From NCBI GenBank assembly GCA_037178975.1, contig JASJZH010000005.1, positions 1,798,001-1,862,000 on the forward strand: a stretch of DNA of 64,000 nt. Direction: 5' to 3'. Of this stretch, positions 32,485 to 44,270 are shown one piece after another (position 1 is the stretch's first letter; each line of letters starts with the position of its first letter). This stretch comes from Oscheius tipulae. Taxonomy: Eukaryota > Nematoda > Chromadorea > Rhabditida > Rhabditidae. The notes under the pieces were generated by a model, which saw only the letters and a list, made by a program, of their open reading frames with translations, did not search any database and was not told the DNA's origin. Position numbers and translations under genes: made by a program.

Positions 32485-35127
32485 ATGTCTTCCGCACCAC
32501 CTTCCCAACCCAAAGAGTCATTTTATTTGATTCCCATTGGAGAGACATGTACTGGGAAGACTACCCTGATAAACAGCTTCGCCAACTATTCACGATATGC
32601 CACTCTGGATGAGGCCATAGAAAATGGACCGGTGGTTCTGGCCGATGTTGGTTTCACATACAGTGCTGCTGTAAGTTGTTCTATATGTTTTACAAGATGT
32701 TTGTTCATATGACAAATGAAATATCTATCTATCTACCTATCTAAGTTGCAGGGTGTAAGAGGAAAGTCTGTGTACTTGAGACGCTCGTCAAGTGATGTGA
32801 ATAAGGAGGTTGCTGATGTATCTGGAACGACTCGTACTCAGGTGATTTCGTTCTGCTGTCTCTCTGTCTCATTGTCTCTACTACCAAGTTCAGTTAAAAA
32901 CATGATACCAGGGCAGCTCTGTCTACTCTATTGATACTAATGACTCGGAGGAGCTGATCTTCTACGACAACCCAGGTTTGGGCTCTCATTCTCTGCTACA
33001 AGGAGAAAAGATCAAGAAGTGGGTCATCTGAAATTTCTGACCTAGTTTCTAGACCAATTCATGCTATCTGTATTGTTCTGAAGCCGGATGAGACGCGACT
33101 TCATACCGAGCTTCGTACTTTTCTGAAATCTCAAGGAAAACACCTTGTAAAGAACATCGTCTACTGTTTTACCAACACCCGAGCTCATTCTTTTCAACCA
33201 GCTGCTACCCTGTCCTCTTTGAGAGACTTTCTCCTAGACTTAGAGGGAACAGTCGGAGTAGAATTTCCGACTAAAAAGTAGGTTGCAGCTAATGGCAAGA
33301 AACCATCTGTCTAGAGAAAACATATTCTGCTTTGAAAGCGACTGCTTTCGTTACCTGTGCTACTTAGCCGCCAACCCTGGAGATCAGAGTCGTCATCACG
33401 AAGTTTACGTTAGGGGATGGACCTCAAGGAATATAAGAGGTGAGAGACAGCAGAGAGATAGGGAGACTGAGAGACTGAGAGACAGTGTTTGACGTGACTG
33501 ATCAGTCTGCAACTCCAGAGTTTCAGACTGATCAGCCACGTCAAAACACTGACTCCTATTCTACATGAAGTAGTGAAGACGCAGGTCATTGCTATGGTAT
33601 GTATCAGTTTTTTGGATAAAAAGAAAAGTTGCTTTTCGTAATATTGCCTGAAAAGCGATAGACCTGAAGGTCATTCAATTTTTTTGCCTGATAGCTGCCC
33701 CTTTTAGGAACCTACCGGCTTCCGTGGTCTCCTTCCTGTTCCTCGACGAGCAGTTGTCGATCTCTTGATTGAACTGAAGAAATGGCCTATGCTGAAGGAA
33801 TTCGTCAGCGCTGAATCACAAGAAATCCAACAGGCCTTTAAAGTTTTTATGAAAAGAGTGGGTCTGCTTAGAAAATAGATTCCAGAAAACGTTTTAAGAG
33901 AGGTGACCATGCTTCGATACAATCTCCACAGGTACCATCTGAGGAAACGTCAACAGTAGAATTACTGACGTGTGCAGTGGAGTTAGTGCAGTTGGAGGTA
34001 GTCAATGAGACAGACGATGCTAAGAAAGCGGACACAAAGGATGACAGCAAGTTCAATTTTTCCAACCATAAAGATCTTCACATTGCCGTTCGTCAGGGAG
34101 ACGAGAAACTGGCTCAATCGCTGATTGATAAAGGAGTCGATATAAATGGCAAAAAGGGCGAGTTTAACTTCACTCCTTTGCATTCTGCTGCCCAAAATGG
34201 TCATGTTGGCATGGTCAAGTTTCTCTTTCAACATGGAGCTACTATCGACAGTGAAGATAAAGATCTTTACACACCATTGCACATTGCTGTTCTTCTGAGA
34301 CATAATTTGGTCGTAGAAGTGCTCATCACGGCAGGAGCTTCGGTCTCTGCAAAGGGTAAAGATGGGTGGACTCCTCTACATTTTGCTGCTGGGCATAATC
34401 ACATTGAAAGTGCCAGAACCCTGCTCAAGCATCACGCGCCGATCGATGCCAAAACTGTCATCGGCAGAACTCCTCTTCACGTTGCTGCCCGAAATGGACA
34501 TGTTGACATGGTCAATTTTCTCCTCCAAAATGGAGCTAACATCGGCAGCCGCGACAATCACCTCATCTTGCTGTCTTGAGTGGTCACGAACTAATGGTCA
34601 AGCTTCTACTCGACGAGAATGCTAATCTTAATGCTTGCGATTACGACGGACAAACTTCTCTTCACATCGCTTGCAGTAAAGGCATGACTAAAGTAGTCAA
34701 TCTACTGCTTCAATACAAGGCTACGATTGAAGTCACCGATAAAAAAGGAGTGTCTCCTCTTCAATTAGCTTGCCGCGAAGGTGCGATCAACTGCGTCGTC
34801 TATCTCCTTGAAAGTGGTGCTAATCCCAACTGGACATACAAAGATGGTCCAAATGCACTATATTTCGCTACGTGTTCTAACCACGCCGATGTTGTCAAAA
34901 TGCTCATTCAGTATGGAGCCAATGTAAACGCTTGTTGTAACGCTCTTATGCCAGCACTGCATCTTGCTAGTAGAACTGGAAATGTTGACATTGTAACTCT
35001 TCTCCTACAAGCTGGCGCCAATCCTAATAGTCTCTGGTGTCTATACAATAAAACCCCTCTACAGCTTGCTCGAACAAATGGTCACAACGAAATAGCGGCC
35101 ATTCTAGTGAAATATGGAGCCCGTTAG
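32485..35127 (+). pseudogene. P-loop GTPase-ankyrin repeat fusion, two frame breaks
   Basis: The ATG at 32,485 follows TTTTTTTCAG by two bases. Exons 32,485-32,670, 32,752-32,841, 32,912-33,018 and from about 33,039 encode an AIG1/septin-like GTPase: GETCTGKTT (P-loop), SGTTRTQ (switch I Thr), LIFYDNPGLG (G3, normally DTPG) and VYCFTNTRA (G4-like). Later exons give FCFESDCFRYL, SHVKTLTPILHEVV, then EPTGFRGLLPV and about 11-12 ankyrin repeats. A frame shift occurs near 33,275 and another near 34,565, within a repeat. They could be sequencing errors; if real, the gene is broken. The ankyrin end and 3' UTR are homologous to those of the kinase gene. Confidence 0.75.
33483..33551. repeat. 27-bp inverted repeat spanning a 3' splice site
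   Basis: The left arm (33,483-33,509, beginning CAGTGTTTGACGTG) lies in the intron, and the right arm (33,524-33,551, ending CACGTCAAAACACTG) is coding sequence (RLISHVKTL). They pair over about 27 bp with one mismatch and one extra base. The acceptor CTCCAG|AG (33,513-33,518) falls in the loop. Confidence 0.75.
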
Positions 35128-35218
35128 AAGAACAAATCTCCAACAACAGTTGAGCTTCAAATAAAAACCATTATTGTAATATCTTCATCGTTTTATCCAT
35201 GTTTTTCTACTCTCGACT

Positions 35219-35632
35219 CTATTCTGACTCTCTATCTCTCTGTATCTTTATTTCTTTAACCAAAACCTCTACAAAACCTGTGTTAGATGAAACCTCCTGT
35301 CTTGCTGCTCTACTTACATCCTTGGCCTTCTTGACGGCGAAGCAGAAGGTCTCCTGTACCTGGCAGTCGTCCTCCTCGTCCACAATCATGCTCCTCAGCT
35401 GGAGACAGAAGGCCTCATCGCAGTTGCTTCTCGTCTCGTTAGCCCTGTCGTAGCCGCCATCGTACTCCACACAGGTCAGATTCATCGTCTTGTAGAGAGA
35501 CGGACAGGTGATCTTGGTCAGCAGATTGATCAGATTCTCGCTGAGGACGATTTTCTTGCTGCCACAGTGCCTCTGTCTCTGGATCGACACGTGGAAGATG
35601 GGCCAGAGTTTGTTCTCTGGCCTAACGTTCAA
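35219..35632 (-). CDS. Cysteine-containing protein, unrecognised
   Basis: A 137-codon open frame carries VLSENLINLLTKITCPSLYK, MNLTCVEYDGGYDRANET and CDEAFCLQLRSMIVDEEDDC. The cysteine pattern (single C, C, C-x4-C, C-x6-C) and acidic stretches fit a nematode extracellular domain such as DUF19, but I cannot confirm that. No signal peptide is seen at its start; the 5' part may have been lost where a mariner fragment adjoins at 35.64 kb. Confidence 0.4.
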   Translation of the reverse strand: MNVRPENKLWPIFHVSIQRQRHCGSKKIVLSENLINLLTKITCPSLYKTMNLTCVEYDGGYDRANETRSNCDEAFCLQLRSMIVDEEDDCQVQETFCFAVKKAKDVSRAARQEVSSNTGFVEVLVKEIKIQRDRESE

Positions 35633-35639
35633 AGAACAA

Positions 35640-35810
35640 ACTGAGCCATCTTCCCAAGGTGTTCTACGAGCGAGGCATCAGTAAGCTACCTGTGAAATGG
35701 GCAGACGTGGTACATCACAATGGTGATCCCAACAAATGAAAAAGCTGTTTGAAAGTCAATAAATTTTTGCATTCGAAAAAGCGAAAAAACTTAGTTACGA
35801 ACCTAATTAA
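35640..35810 (+). pseudogene. Mariner 3' end fragment
   Basis: A frame reading FYERGISKLPVKWADVVHHN, followed by CAATAAATTTTTGCATTCG and a degenerate terminus (AAAAAGCGAAAAAACTTAGT), matches the transposase C-terminus and right end of the 19.4-20.6 kb mariner. Only the last 170 bp remain. Confidence 0.8.
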
Positions 35811-36999
35811 TGGAACGCACTATCCATTGGCAATAAATCTATCAAAGTACTGCGTTTTATTGAACTCTGTGTCGCCCATTGCCAAGAAACCCCCCAAAGA
35901 GCAAAAGCAATAACTTTCTTTTTACAATTAAAGTAATCAAAACAGTTACTTGCCAACTCAAAAAATTTTCTTCTTGTATTAGCTTGACTTGTCTTGACAG
36001 AAAGAGAAAAGACGCAGACGGATGCCTCTTGCAAACTGTAAAGGCAGGATATGGTAAATTCTACTATATCGAGAGTTTACTCTACTTGAAAGGAACTCTG
36101 TTTCTTCGAAATTCAGGTGACTCAAATTTTGCTTCATGTCCCCTCTTTCAGTGGTGCAATTGCACCATCCAATCTAGCGCTCATTTTGGCTCAAACGCCC
36201 CCGGACGTAAAAAGCCACAAATCAAATCGGCTTTCCGGGCACTCCAAAACCACTACCATTTTGTTTGTCCTTTGGATTCTCTTCATGTCAAACATAAAAC
36301 TGTTTTAACTATCTTATATAATCAGTTTTCCGACAGAATCTTCAAAAGTTTCAGGGCTCTCGCCACTTGGCCCGGTAGAATAGGCTTGGAAATATGGTGA
36401 GGAAGTTATAGGAAAAGATAGACAGGTGGGTTTTTTTTATTAGAAACGGGCCTATTGTGCCAAAATCACCGAAGAAAAGGCAAAACCAAACACAGGCAAA
36501 TGTGTTTTTTACATGTTGCTTTACAACCAGAAAGTGAGAGACTTTACTCGCGTTGCTGCTGTTATATAGTTTTGAAGTATCGCTTTGAAGTTGTAGCGCG
36601 TTTTTGATAACAAGAAGGAAGCAAAAAAAACGAGGAGACCATACTTCTTATTTTCACTCACTGTTGTTGAAATCCCGTCATAAGTTAGTGTGAGTATTTG
36701 CGGAAACCTTATCCTGGATAACAAACTTTCGACTTTATGAACAAAAAAAAGTGACAAAATTCCCGCAAAACGGTGAAAAACCCAAACCATATCTTCTAGA
36801 AGGAAACCTTCTGGGATCAGAACCATCGTTTTTTTAACTTTCCATGTTGTGCAAGGTTTAAGAGCAGATCAAAAGCTACAACTTTGCAGACCATCGCTAG
36901 GCAGAATGGCCACTTTTTTTGCTTGAAAAGTGGTGTTGGAAAGATGAACCCAGCACTATCAGAAAATTTTTTCTAATTTTTCCCTATCCGATGAAACAC
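35811..36999. other. No convincing gene
   Basis: Open frames up to 173 codons occur on the plus strand (35,879-36,400), but they show no domain, no supported splice pattern and mixed composition. The TGTTTCA-class motif begins to appear near 36,990. Confidence 0.4.
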
Positions 37000-37033
37000 A
37001 TTATTTCAGGTTTTTGGCTTTATCTGTTCGGTG

Positions 37034-40000
37034 ATGGCTGTTACCAAGTTCCAAGCGGGTGCCTTCTTCATCTTTCTCTTCTTCTGGTACGTCATCTACG
37101 TCCTGATGAGTAATACCAGACAGTCTGGAGGGGAGGTAAGAGTTATCTTCTTTTTTTGCTTTACTGATAGAGAAAAAAAGTCGATTGGAAGTTGTTGGGA
37201 CCGGTCGAATTCATTTTCGAAACATTTGAAGAGGGCAAAGAGGACATACTATTGAAGTGCCAAACTCTAGGTGTGATATATTGAAACCTAAGATCTCGAG
37301 AGATAGTACAGTTTGGATTTTATTGGGCTTCACAAAGTTCATGAGACCGGGGGCAGCTTACCAAATACTGGTGGAAAAGAGTACACGAGTGTTTATGCAA
37401 AAGTTTCATCAAAGTGACATGGATGAGCTCTCAACAATAGGCTGGTTTCCCTTTATCCAACAATTGAAACATGTTTGGACAAAAACAAAAAGGGTTGAGA
37501 GCAATGAAGCTTTCTGCAACCAGCAATAGTTCGTCAACTGTTCCTATGCGATTCTATTTTTCTTATACCCAAAATTTGAAACATACAAACTTTTCATAAT
37601 ACTCATAAATAAATCGAGTTTCAGGTTGACAGAGGAGAAGAACTCCGCCAGCTCTCACAAGAAATCGACCTTTTGAGGAAACTTTTCGATTTCGAGAACA
37701 GGGAACTGGGCCAGCTGAAGGCAAGAGTTAAGGAGCATGAGGAAGAGAGACAGGTACGGATTTTGATAAATTTTCTAGCCATGTTTCTCGTCGAACACTT
37801 TTTCATAGCAAACGAGATGTATAAGCCCAGCTTGAAACACAAAAGTATGGATAAAAACAACTGTCTTATGTGCTATAATGTCTAGTGATACTCTAGAAAA
37901 AATTTCTCTTTACATACAAATGATGAAACAAATACAGTTCTTTGAGCAAACTAGATCACTACGCTTACACTCTTGGATTCGAGACCGAGTCCGACCAGAA
38001 TTGAAAAACTGAGTTTTCTTCCTTACCAAAGCAGTAAATAAGTATAAATTAGCCATACATTGTTCAAACTAAGACAAATCGTATGTTTACCATTGTAGAA
38101 ACATCATTTTAGGGCATTTGGCTCGACTCGATTTGAGGAGAGTCAAGTCCGACTCGAAATCGAGTCGAGTTGCTCAAGTATAATAGTCATCAATATTTGA
38201 AAAAGGTTTCACATTTGTCTTTTATATCTCTCTGACTATTCGGCTCTTGATATTGAAACAGTCTCTTTGCAGAAATATTTCGGCTCTAACCTCTTTGGAG
38301 ATGATCGCAGCTGGAAAGACCCTATTCCAGTACTAGTTTTTGCCTGTAACCGAGCCTCGGCTGTTCGTAACCATTTGAAGAAACTGCTACGGTTTCGAAG
38401 AGACAAAGAGAGGTTCCCGATCATAGTGACTCAGGATTGTGACAGTGACCAAGTCCGAGAGGCTGTGGAAGAATTCGGGGATCAGGTTCAATACATCAAG
38501 GTGAGGTCTTTTTTATGGAAGCGTTTTGGGGGAGGGGGAGAGGGAAATGGTAAATGTCTATGTTTCCCCAAATCCAGGTGGAATTGTTTTCCCAGACACT
38601 TAGTTGCTTATATGCTCAACTTGAAACAAAAGCAATCAAAAATGTTTCAGCACCTGAGCGGAGAAAAGGCTAACATCACAGTCCCCAGTAATCATATCAT
38701 GTACACTGCTTACTACAGGATAGCACGTCACTATAAGCTGGCCTTGGAACATGTTTTCGAGAAGAAGGGCTACACCAGTGTCATCATCACTGAAGGTAGG
38801 AAGTGTTTCAACTTTTCTGTTACAATAAACGTAGGAAGAGTTTTGGAACTTGTGGGGAACTGATTCTTCAATGAAATGAAATCAAGGTGTAAACAGTTCT
38901 CTATGGCACGTGCAAAGAATACGTTTCAGCCCGTAGTCACTGTGAAAGCATAGAAAGCTGTTTACTTCGAGAGACACTTCTATCAACTAACAAACAAACA
39001 TTTTATTCTCAAATACCCTGTTGTGAAAAATCATGTTTCGAGCTTTACTTTTACACCATTTTCCATATAGTAGAGAGAAAGTCGCATGGATTGTGGTGTT
39101 ACAGGCGCTTGAAAAAATCAAAAATTTTACGGAATACAAAGTAAAAATGTTTCACCGCTTGGACAATACCAAAACTTTGAAAATCAGCTTACTCAATCTG
39201 CCTTTGATATTTTGACAAAAATGCGTGTATGAATTCCTTTTCTGAAAGTGACAAGTATTTCACGCGTTGTTTATATTTCTTGAAGCCGGATTATGTTCTA
39301 TCCGTACGACGGTTTCTATTGGGAAACAAACAACTGTTATATACTTGGAGAAATGATATTCTAGGGAACTTGCGGCATGTTAGTGTCTGAAAGTGTTTCA
39401 AAACGTGGTCAAATTATACTTTAATCTCCGATTTGCAGGCACAATATATGGAACCAAAAAGTCAACTTCCAATTGTTGGAGGAAAACTTAATGTTTCAAC
39501 CTTTCCTTGTATCTAAAAGTCGAAAAATGTGCAAAACTGGCTGACAAAAATACACGGCTCTCTAGCAGAAAAGTCAGGACCAGCATTACTTTTTCAGTTC
39601 CTATTGTAAGAAAATACTTTGTCTCAAGTTTTGTACATATCTAACAACCTAAACATTTCTCGTTGTATCTGAACATCAAGTTTTCAAAACAATATATGTC
39701 TTTCAGACGATCTCGACATTGCCCCAGACTTTTTCGAATACTTCTCAGCCACACGGTATCTCCTTGACGACGACCCATTGCTGTGGTGTGTTTCAGCCTG
39801 GAATGATAATGGCAAGGTTAGAAGAGTTTTTGTTCACCCCTCTTGTCATTTTCAGGTCGAAAACATCAACCAAACGGCCTACGAGCAGCTGTATCGAAGT
39901 GACTTCTTCTCCGGTCTCGGCTGGATGATGCCTCTGAAGACATGGAAAGAACTAGGACCAATTTGGCCAAAAGGATTCTGGGACGACTGGATGAGGGATC

Positions 40001-42289
40001 CGGCTAGGAGAAAAGTTGGTTTTTTTAATCGCAATAGGCCTTAGTGCTATAAAAAGGGATCAGGGTTTATTTACTTGATATAAATTTTAAAAAGTTCCAA
40101 AGATTTTTAGCTACAAAATTTTATATATTCGTGTTTCACCGCTTGTACAAAACTACTGCGCTATACAAATTACGATGCAATTTCTGGAAAATTTTTGAGA
40201 CCAAACACCACAAAATCTGTCATCTCTTGTACAAGAGTAGTGATCGCTGGAAGCTCTGGTGCAGCAAAACGATGTTGTCAAAAAAAAAAACACAAATTTT
40301 ACGAAATTGGTTCTCATTTGACGTGGAACCACAGGTTCAAAGTTTCAGCGTCTAGTGAGAGCCTATGGAAATTTTCATAGATTGCGAAAATCAAATTCAT
40401 TTGTAAGTATCCATGTTTCACGTCTTGTACATGAGTATAGTGTACCAGAAAATCGTTAGAAGAGTCGAGAAAAACAAGAAATTTCAAACAAAGACATGGG
40501 ACAGTGTTTCAAAGAGTCCCCAATTTCCCAATATCCATGTTTTACCTTCTGTACAAAGCTACAGTTCCCTTGACAAACACATTACCTTCATCTCCGAGGG
40601 CAAAAATCCAAAATTTCACAACAATCCACGCCGGAAGCACATAAAGCTCCCACTTTTCAGGGTCGCCAATGTATCCGCCCCGAGATCAGTCGCACTGGGA
40701 TGACACAGGAGGGTAAGGTTGGCGCTAGTAAGGGCCAATTCTTCACCAAACACCTCGCCAAGATCCTGGTGAACAAAATTCGTGTCCGATTCACGCAAAT
40801 GAACCTGGACTACCTTCTCCAGTCGAACTATGTCCCCTACTTTGAGGAAAAGGTCTTCAAAACGAGTCCTCTCCTGGAAATCGATGCTGTCCGACCCTTC
40901 TCGATGAAGCAGGAGAACAAGGACAAGAGTATACGGTAATTTTGTGGTCTCAGAACAGAAAAATGATGAGTTTTTGGGGTCGAATACACCGGAAACATCG
41001 ACTATATTCAGAAAGCCGACAAGCTGATGATTATGCACGACTTCAAGGTGGGTAGAAGATAGAGAATTTGGAGAGACGGAAGTTTTCAAGGTTTCAAAAC
41101 TTTCTGGTTTCAAGCTTACTTTGCAACAGTCCTCACTGTATAAGTCCGTTCTGAAACAAACAGCCGACAGTGTCCAATTCACGATGTACCCTTGAAGCAA
41201 ACGAAATGTAGATGTTTTTTTAATCTAAAAACTAAGTTTGTCAAACGTTCAAACGTTCAATTTGGATGTTTCTTGTTTCAAAGCTATCATGAGTAGACAC
41301 TATTTTAAGTATTGCATTCGATTAGTTGTTTACACAGAAAAACGTTAGTAAATGTGATGAAATTCTAGGAATACACGAACATTAGCCTAATCCAAACTGC
41401 TACTTCTATCCACAAAATGTTTTTATTCACTGGTATTCTTCAACAGTTGCTACAATACAGTACTTTCTTACCGTAAGAGTCAGTTTTGAAACAACCATTA
41501 TTATAACCTTTAATTTGATCCCTGTCACATTCTAACTGTAAGTACTTTTCTGTGAGTTATCCAGTGCAAGATGCCATACGACCCAGTTTTGAGCATGAAA
41601 CACACGATAAAAAAGAATCCATTTCGTTGTAAACAAGCCTTGTTTCATGTAAATTTTATGACGATGGTAAGTACTGCTGCAAAAAAGTACCCATTATGAA
41701 TGTCATACTCGAAACAAAATATGTAGTCGAAAAAAAGAGACCTGAACAGGGCAGATATTATTATTTTCTGAATGTTTTTTATGTGAGCTATGGTATATTG
41801 CTTCGCACAGCTGAAATCAACATAAGACCAAATCTTAAAACACAGAGTTGTCTAGGAAGGATATCGGAAATTTCTGCTAGATCAAGCTTGTTCGGAAGCA
41901 ATACTGACAAGATAACAATGGTCAACAGTACACTGTTGTAACAGCTTTGGCATAAAAGTCAGTATTGAAACACAAAAAAGTCAAAAGTTTGTTTACGATA
42001 AGAGGACAGCTGATAATCGAGTAAGAACGGGTACTTTCCTTCTACATGGTATTTCATTTTTTTTCATGAAATTAGTTACCTCTTTAGAACGTAACGTAAG
42101 ATCAATGCCTGGAAAAATAAAATTCTTTCCGAAAAATATCCAAAATTTCAGGCCGGTGTCCCACGAACCGCCTACAAGGGAGTCGTCAGTTGCTACATCA
42201 ACGGTGTTCGAGTCTACTTGGCGCCGAACAGGACAATCGTCAAGGACTACAATCCCTCCTGGGAGGTCCCTGCCCGGTTTGGGGAATAG
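37034..42289 (+). CDS. MGAT1: Alpha-1,3-mannosyl-glycoprotein 2-beta-GlcNAc-transferase (GnT-I)
   Basis: Nine exons: 37,034-37,135, 37,625-37,753, 38,273-38,500, 38,651-38,795, 39,707-39,816, 39,856-40,014, 40,661-40,935, 40,978-41,047 and 42,152-42,289, about 451 aa, the usual length for the family. A short cytoplasmic tail and membrane anchor ([15 protein letters not shown]) mark a type II Golgi protein. A helical stem follows, then the GT13 catalytic domain: [47 protein letters not shown] (EDD Mn-UDP motif, across an intron), [37 protein letters not shown] and a final [11 protein letters not shown] and DYNPSW. It adds the first GlcNAc that commits N-glycans to hybrid/complex type; C. elegans has gly-12, gly-13 and gly-14. 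A TTTCAG at 37,004-37,009 may accept the leader. The intron at 40,936-40,977 ends in GG. Confidence 0.95.
39083..39350 (-). repeat. Dispersed repeat R2, inverted copy
   Basis: Reverse complement of 392-660, in the long fourth intron of the MGAT1 gene. Confidence 0.7.
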
Positions 42290-43864
42290 TCCTCACTTTT
42301 CCGTTACTTTCCAAGCCAATTTCTGGCACAAGACGAGTTCGTATGGGTTTAACATGTTTTGCAAAGTTGTAGCCCTTGACGAAATCTACAAGTTTTCAAA
42401 ACATGTCACATCTGTACGATCCCGTTTTGAGCCAGAAAAATGCCCATTCGCATTCCATAGAGTCACTGTACTTTTTCCTCCCTAGGTCTTTTTACACTTG
42501 CCTTGAAACATTTTCCGATCAATTCCTCCAACAGAATACGGTGATTTGTCTGAAAAAAGCACATATCTAACTCCTAATTCAGTTACTAACAACCTCACAA
42601 CCTATTTTTTGGGTCCTCAAACATGCTGGTTCACTGTTTTTCATTGTTGCGCAATTCATTTTTTTGTTTCAGTCTAGTCATGGAGAGAGAGTGTAGATAA
42701 AGAGTTTTTTCTTTGTTTTTGCCACGCTAGGTCAGAGCATTGGTGACAAGTGATTATGCCACAGTTGTAGTAACGCTGAAGCAAGATTCTAACGTTTCTT
42801 CGTTACTGTCTTCGTGGAATAGAGGAGTTTTTATAAATTTTTTGTGTGGCATCCTTTGGAGTATTGAGAGATACTGATTGGGAGACAGGTATAGAGGCAC
42901 TGAAACAAAATTCAATTATTTCTTCGTCACATTCTTTGGGACGTGAGCCGGAGAGTCATTGAAACAAAAAAGGGGCTTTATTGTATAACAGTTTTTCATT
43001 TCAAGGATAGACAAAAATGAAAACCTTATGAGGAAAGTAAGAGAAGAATTGACAGGATTATGTGAATAGTCTGCCAATGGGAGCATTCCTCTACGGTGCA
43101 AAGCACATCAGCTCTACATATCTTTGCTTCCCTTTCTTATGAACGATTTCAGTAGCATGTGGAAAGCTTCTGTTTAATACTGCGATTACAAACATAAACT
43201 TGGTTAAGTAGCTCTAATGAAACAGGAAAGTTGGCAAAGGTAGACATAATCGGACACCTTTATGCATCCGGATAAAGTCCACTCTTTTGCTGACTGTAAT
43301 TTTGTAATAGAAAAAGGAAAAGGACTTGTGACAAATGAAAAAGTTCTCTGGAAAAGAACAGGCTGCTTTACATAATATTTTGTGAAAAGTGAACTAGTGT
43401 TCTTTAAAAAAAACAGACAGAATCAGATTGACAAGACTCTAAAGTGAGAACGACTATCCTATTTGCTGTCTGTGGGATTTTCGATAAGGGCACGTGATGG
43501 TCATAATAATTTGAAAACTATTTGGTTGTGGGAGGGATAATTACTCTGGAGACCAAGTAGTAGCTGACCGGAAATGGGGCGGAATCACGTACTCCTAATG
43601 TTGGAAGAAAACTAAGAACCACGCTGTCAAGAGAAGTGGTTTCAAAGATCACAAAACGTGGTGAACAAATCTCAAAGATACTCATCGTAAAAATGAAACA
43701 AAGGAATCATCGCGCAACACTAATACTTTCATTTATAAACTAGCATTCATTCGAAGGACCAAAACTTTGGAACAATAACGGGACTTTCTTGGTGGCCACT
43801 AGTCCCTTTTTACAATTCAAACAATACGAACAGTAATTTATACAAGATCTAAAATAATTTCCGG
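42290..43864. other. No gene seen
   Basis: AT-rich DNA with scattered TGAAACA words and no frame with coding character. It separates the MGAT1 3' end from the convergent C-type lectin genes. Confidence 0.5.
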
Positions 43865-44140
43865 TTAAGCAGGCATTTTGCAGATGTAAGCTCTGATAAT
43901 ATTTGGGCATTGGCAATCATTTCAGTAAGTTTCTAGCGCTCCAGTCCAGCCAGTTACACCATCGGTTATCATCGGAAAAAAAATAGTGGCATTCTTTTTA
44001 GACAGCCTCACCTGTGCACAGTACTCTTTCCCTAGGTCGTTGTCGGGCTGCCCTGGAGCCCATCTATAGTAGTCCGTTGGGGTCCCATCAGTATTTTTCC
44101 AGACGTTGTTTGTCTTATACATACCAATCCAAGTGTTTCG
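43865..44140 (-). pseudogene. Duplicated C-terminal half of a C-type lectin domain
   Basis: The minus-strand frame reads MYKTNNVWKNTDGTPTDYYR, WAPGQPDNDLGKEYCAQ and NIIRAYICKMPA, about 85% similar to the second domain of the next gene. The conserved WND motif is TGA-ND (nonsense). Only the 3' exon is duplicated, together with about 50 bp of flank (for example the ttcatttat/caaacaatacgaacag segments). Confidence 0.75.
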
Positions 44141-44270
44141 TATTGTTTGAATTCATACAAAGGACCAACACTTTAGAGCAACAAGGAGACGTTCTTGATG
44201 GCGGCTAGTTCTTTTTTACAATTCAAACAATACGAACAGCAATTTATTCGCCATCTGTAATAATTTCCGG

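Larger units (their letters stand above)
36990..43700. repeat. Domain rich in the heptamer TGTTTCA/TGAAACA
   Basis: By eye roughly thirty TGTTTCA or TGAAACA words (both strands) fall in these 6.7 kb, mostly in introns and the gene-free 3' flank. Examples lie near 38,643, 39,148, 39,396, 40,132, 40,414, 40,503, 41,273, 41,640, 42,667, 42,902 and 43,218. Several are extended as TGTTTCACCGCTTG or TGTTTCACGTCTTG. At about 60% AT one such word per roughly 5 kb is expected. Confidence 0.65.

Noticed and set aside
35879-36400. 173-codon open frame as a gene
   Set aside because: No domain, no splice or start signals, and a downstream stretch of ordinary intergenic composition; long frames of this size occur by chance in AT-moderate DNA.
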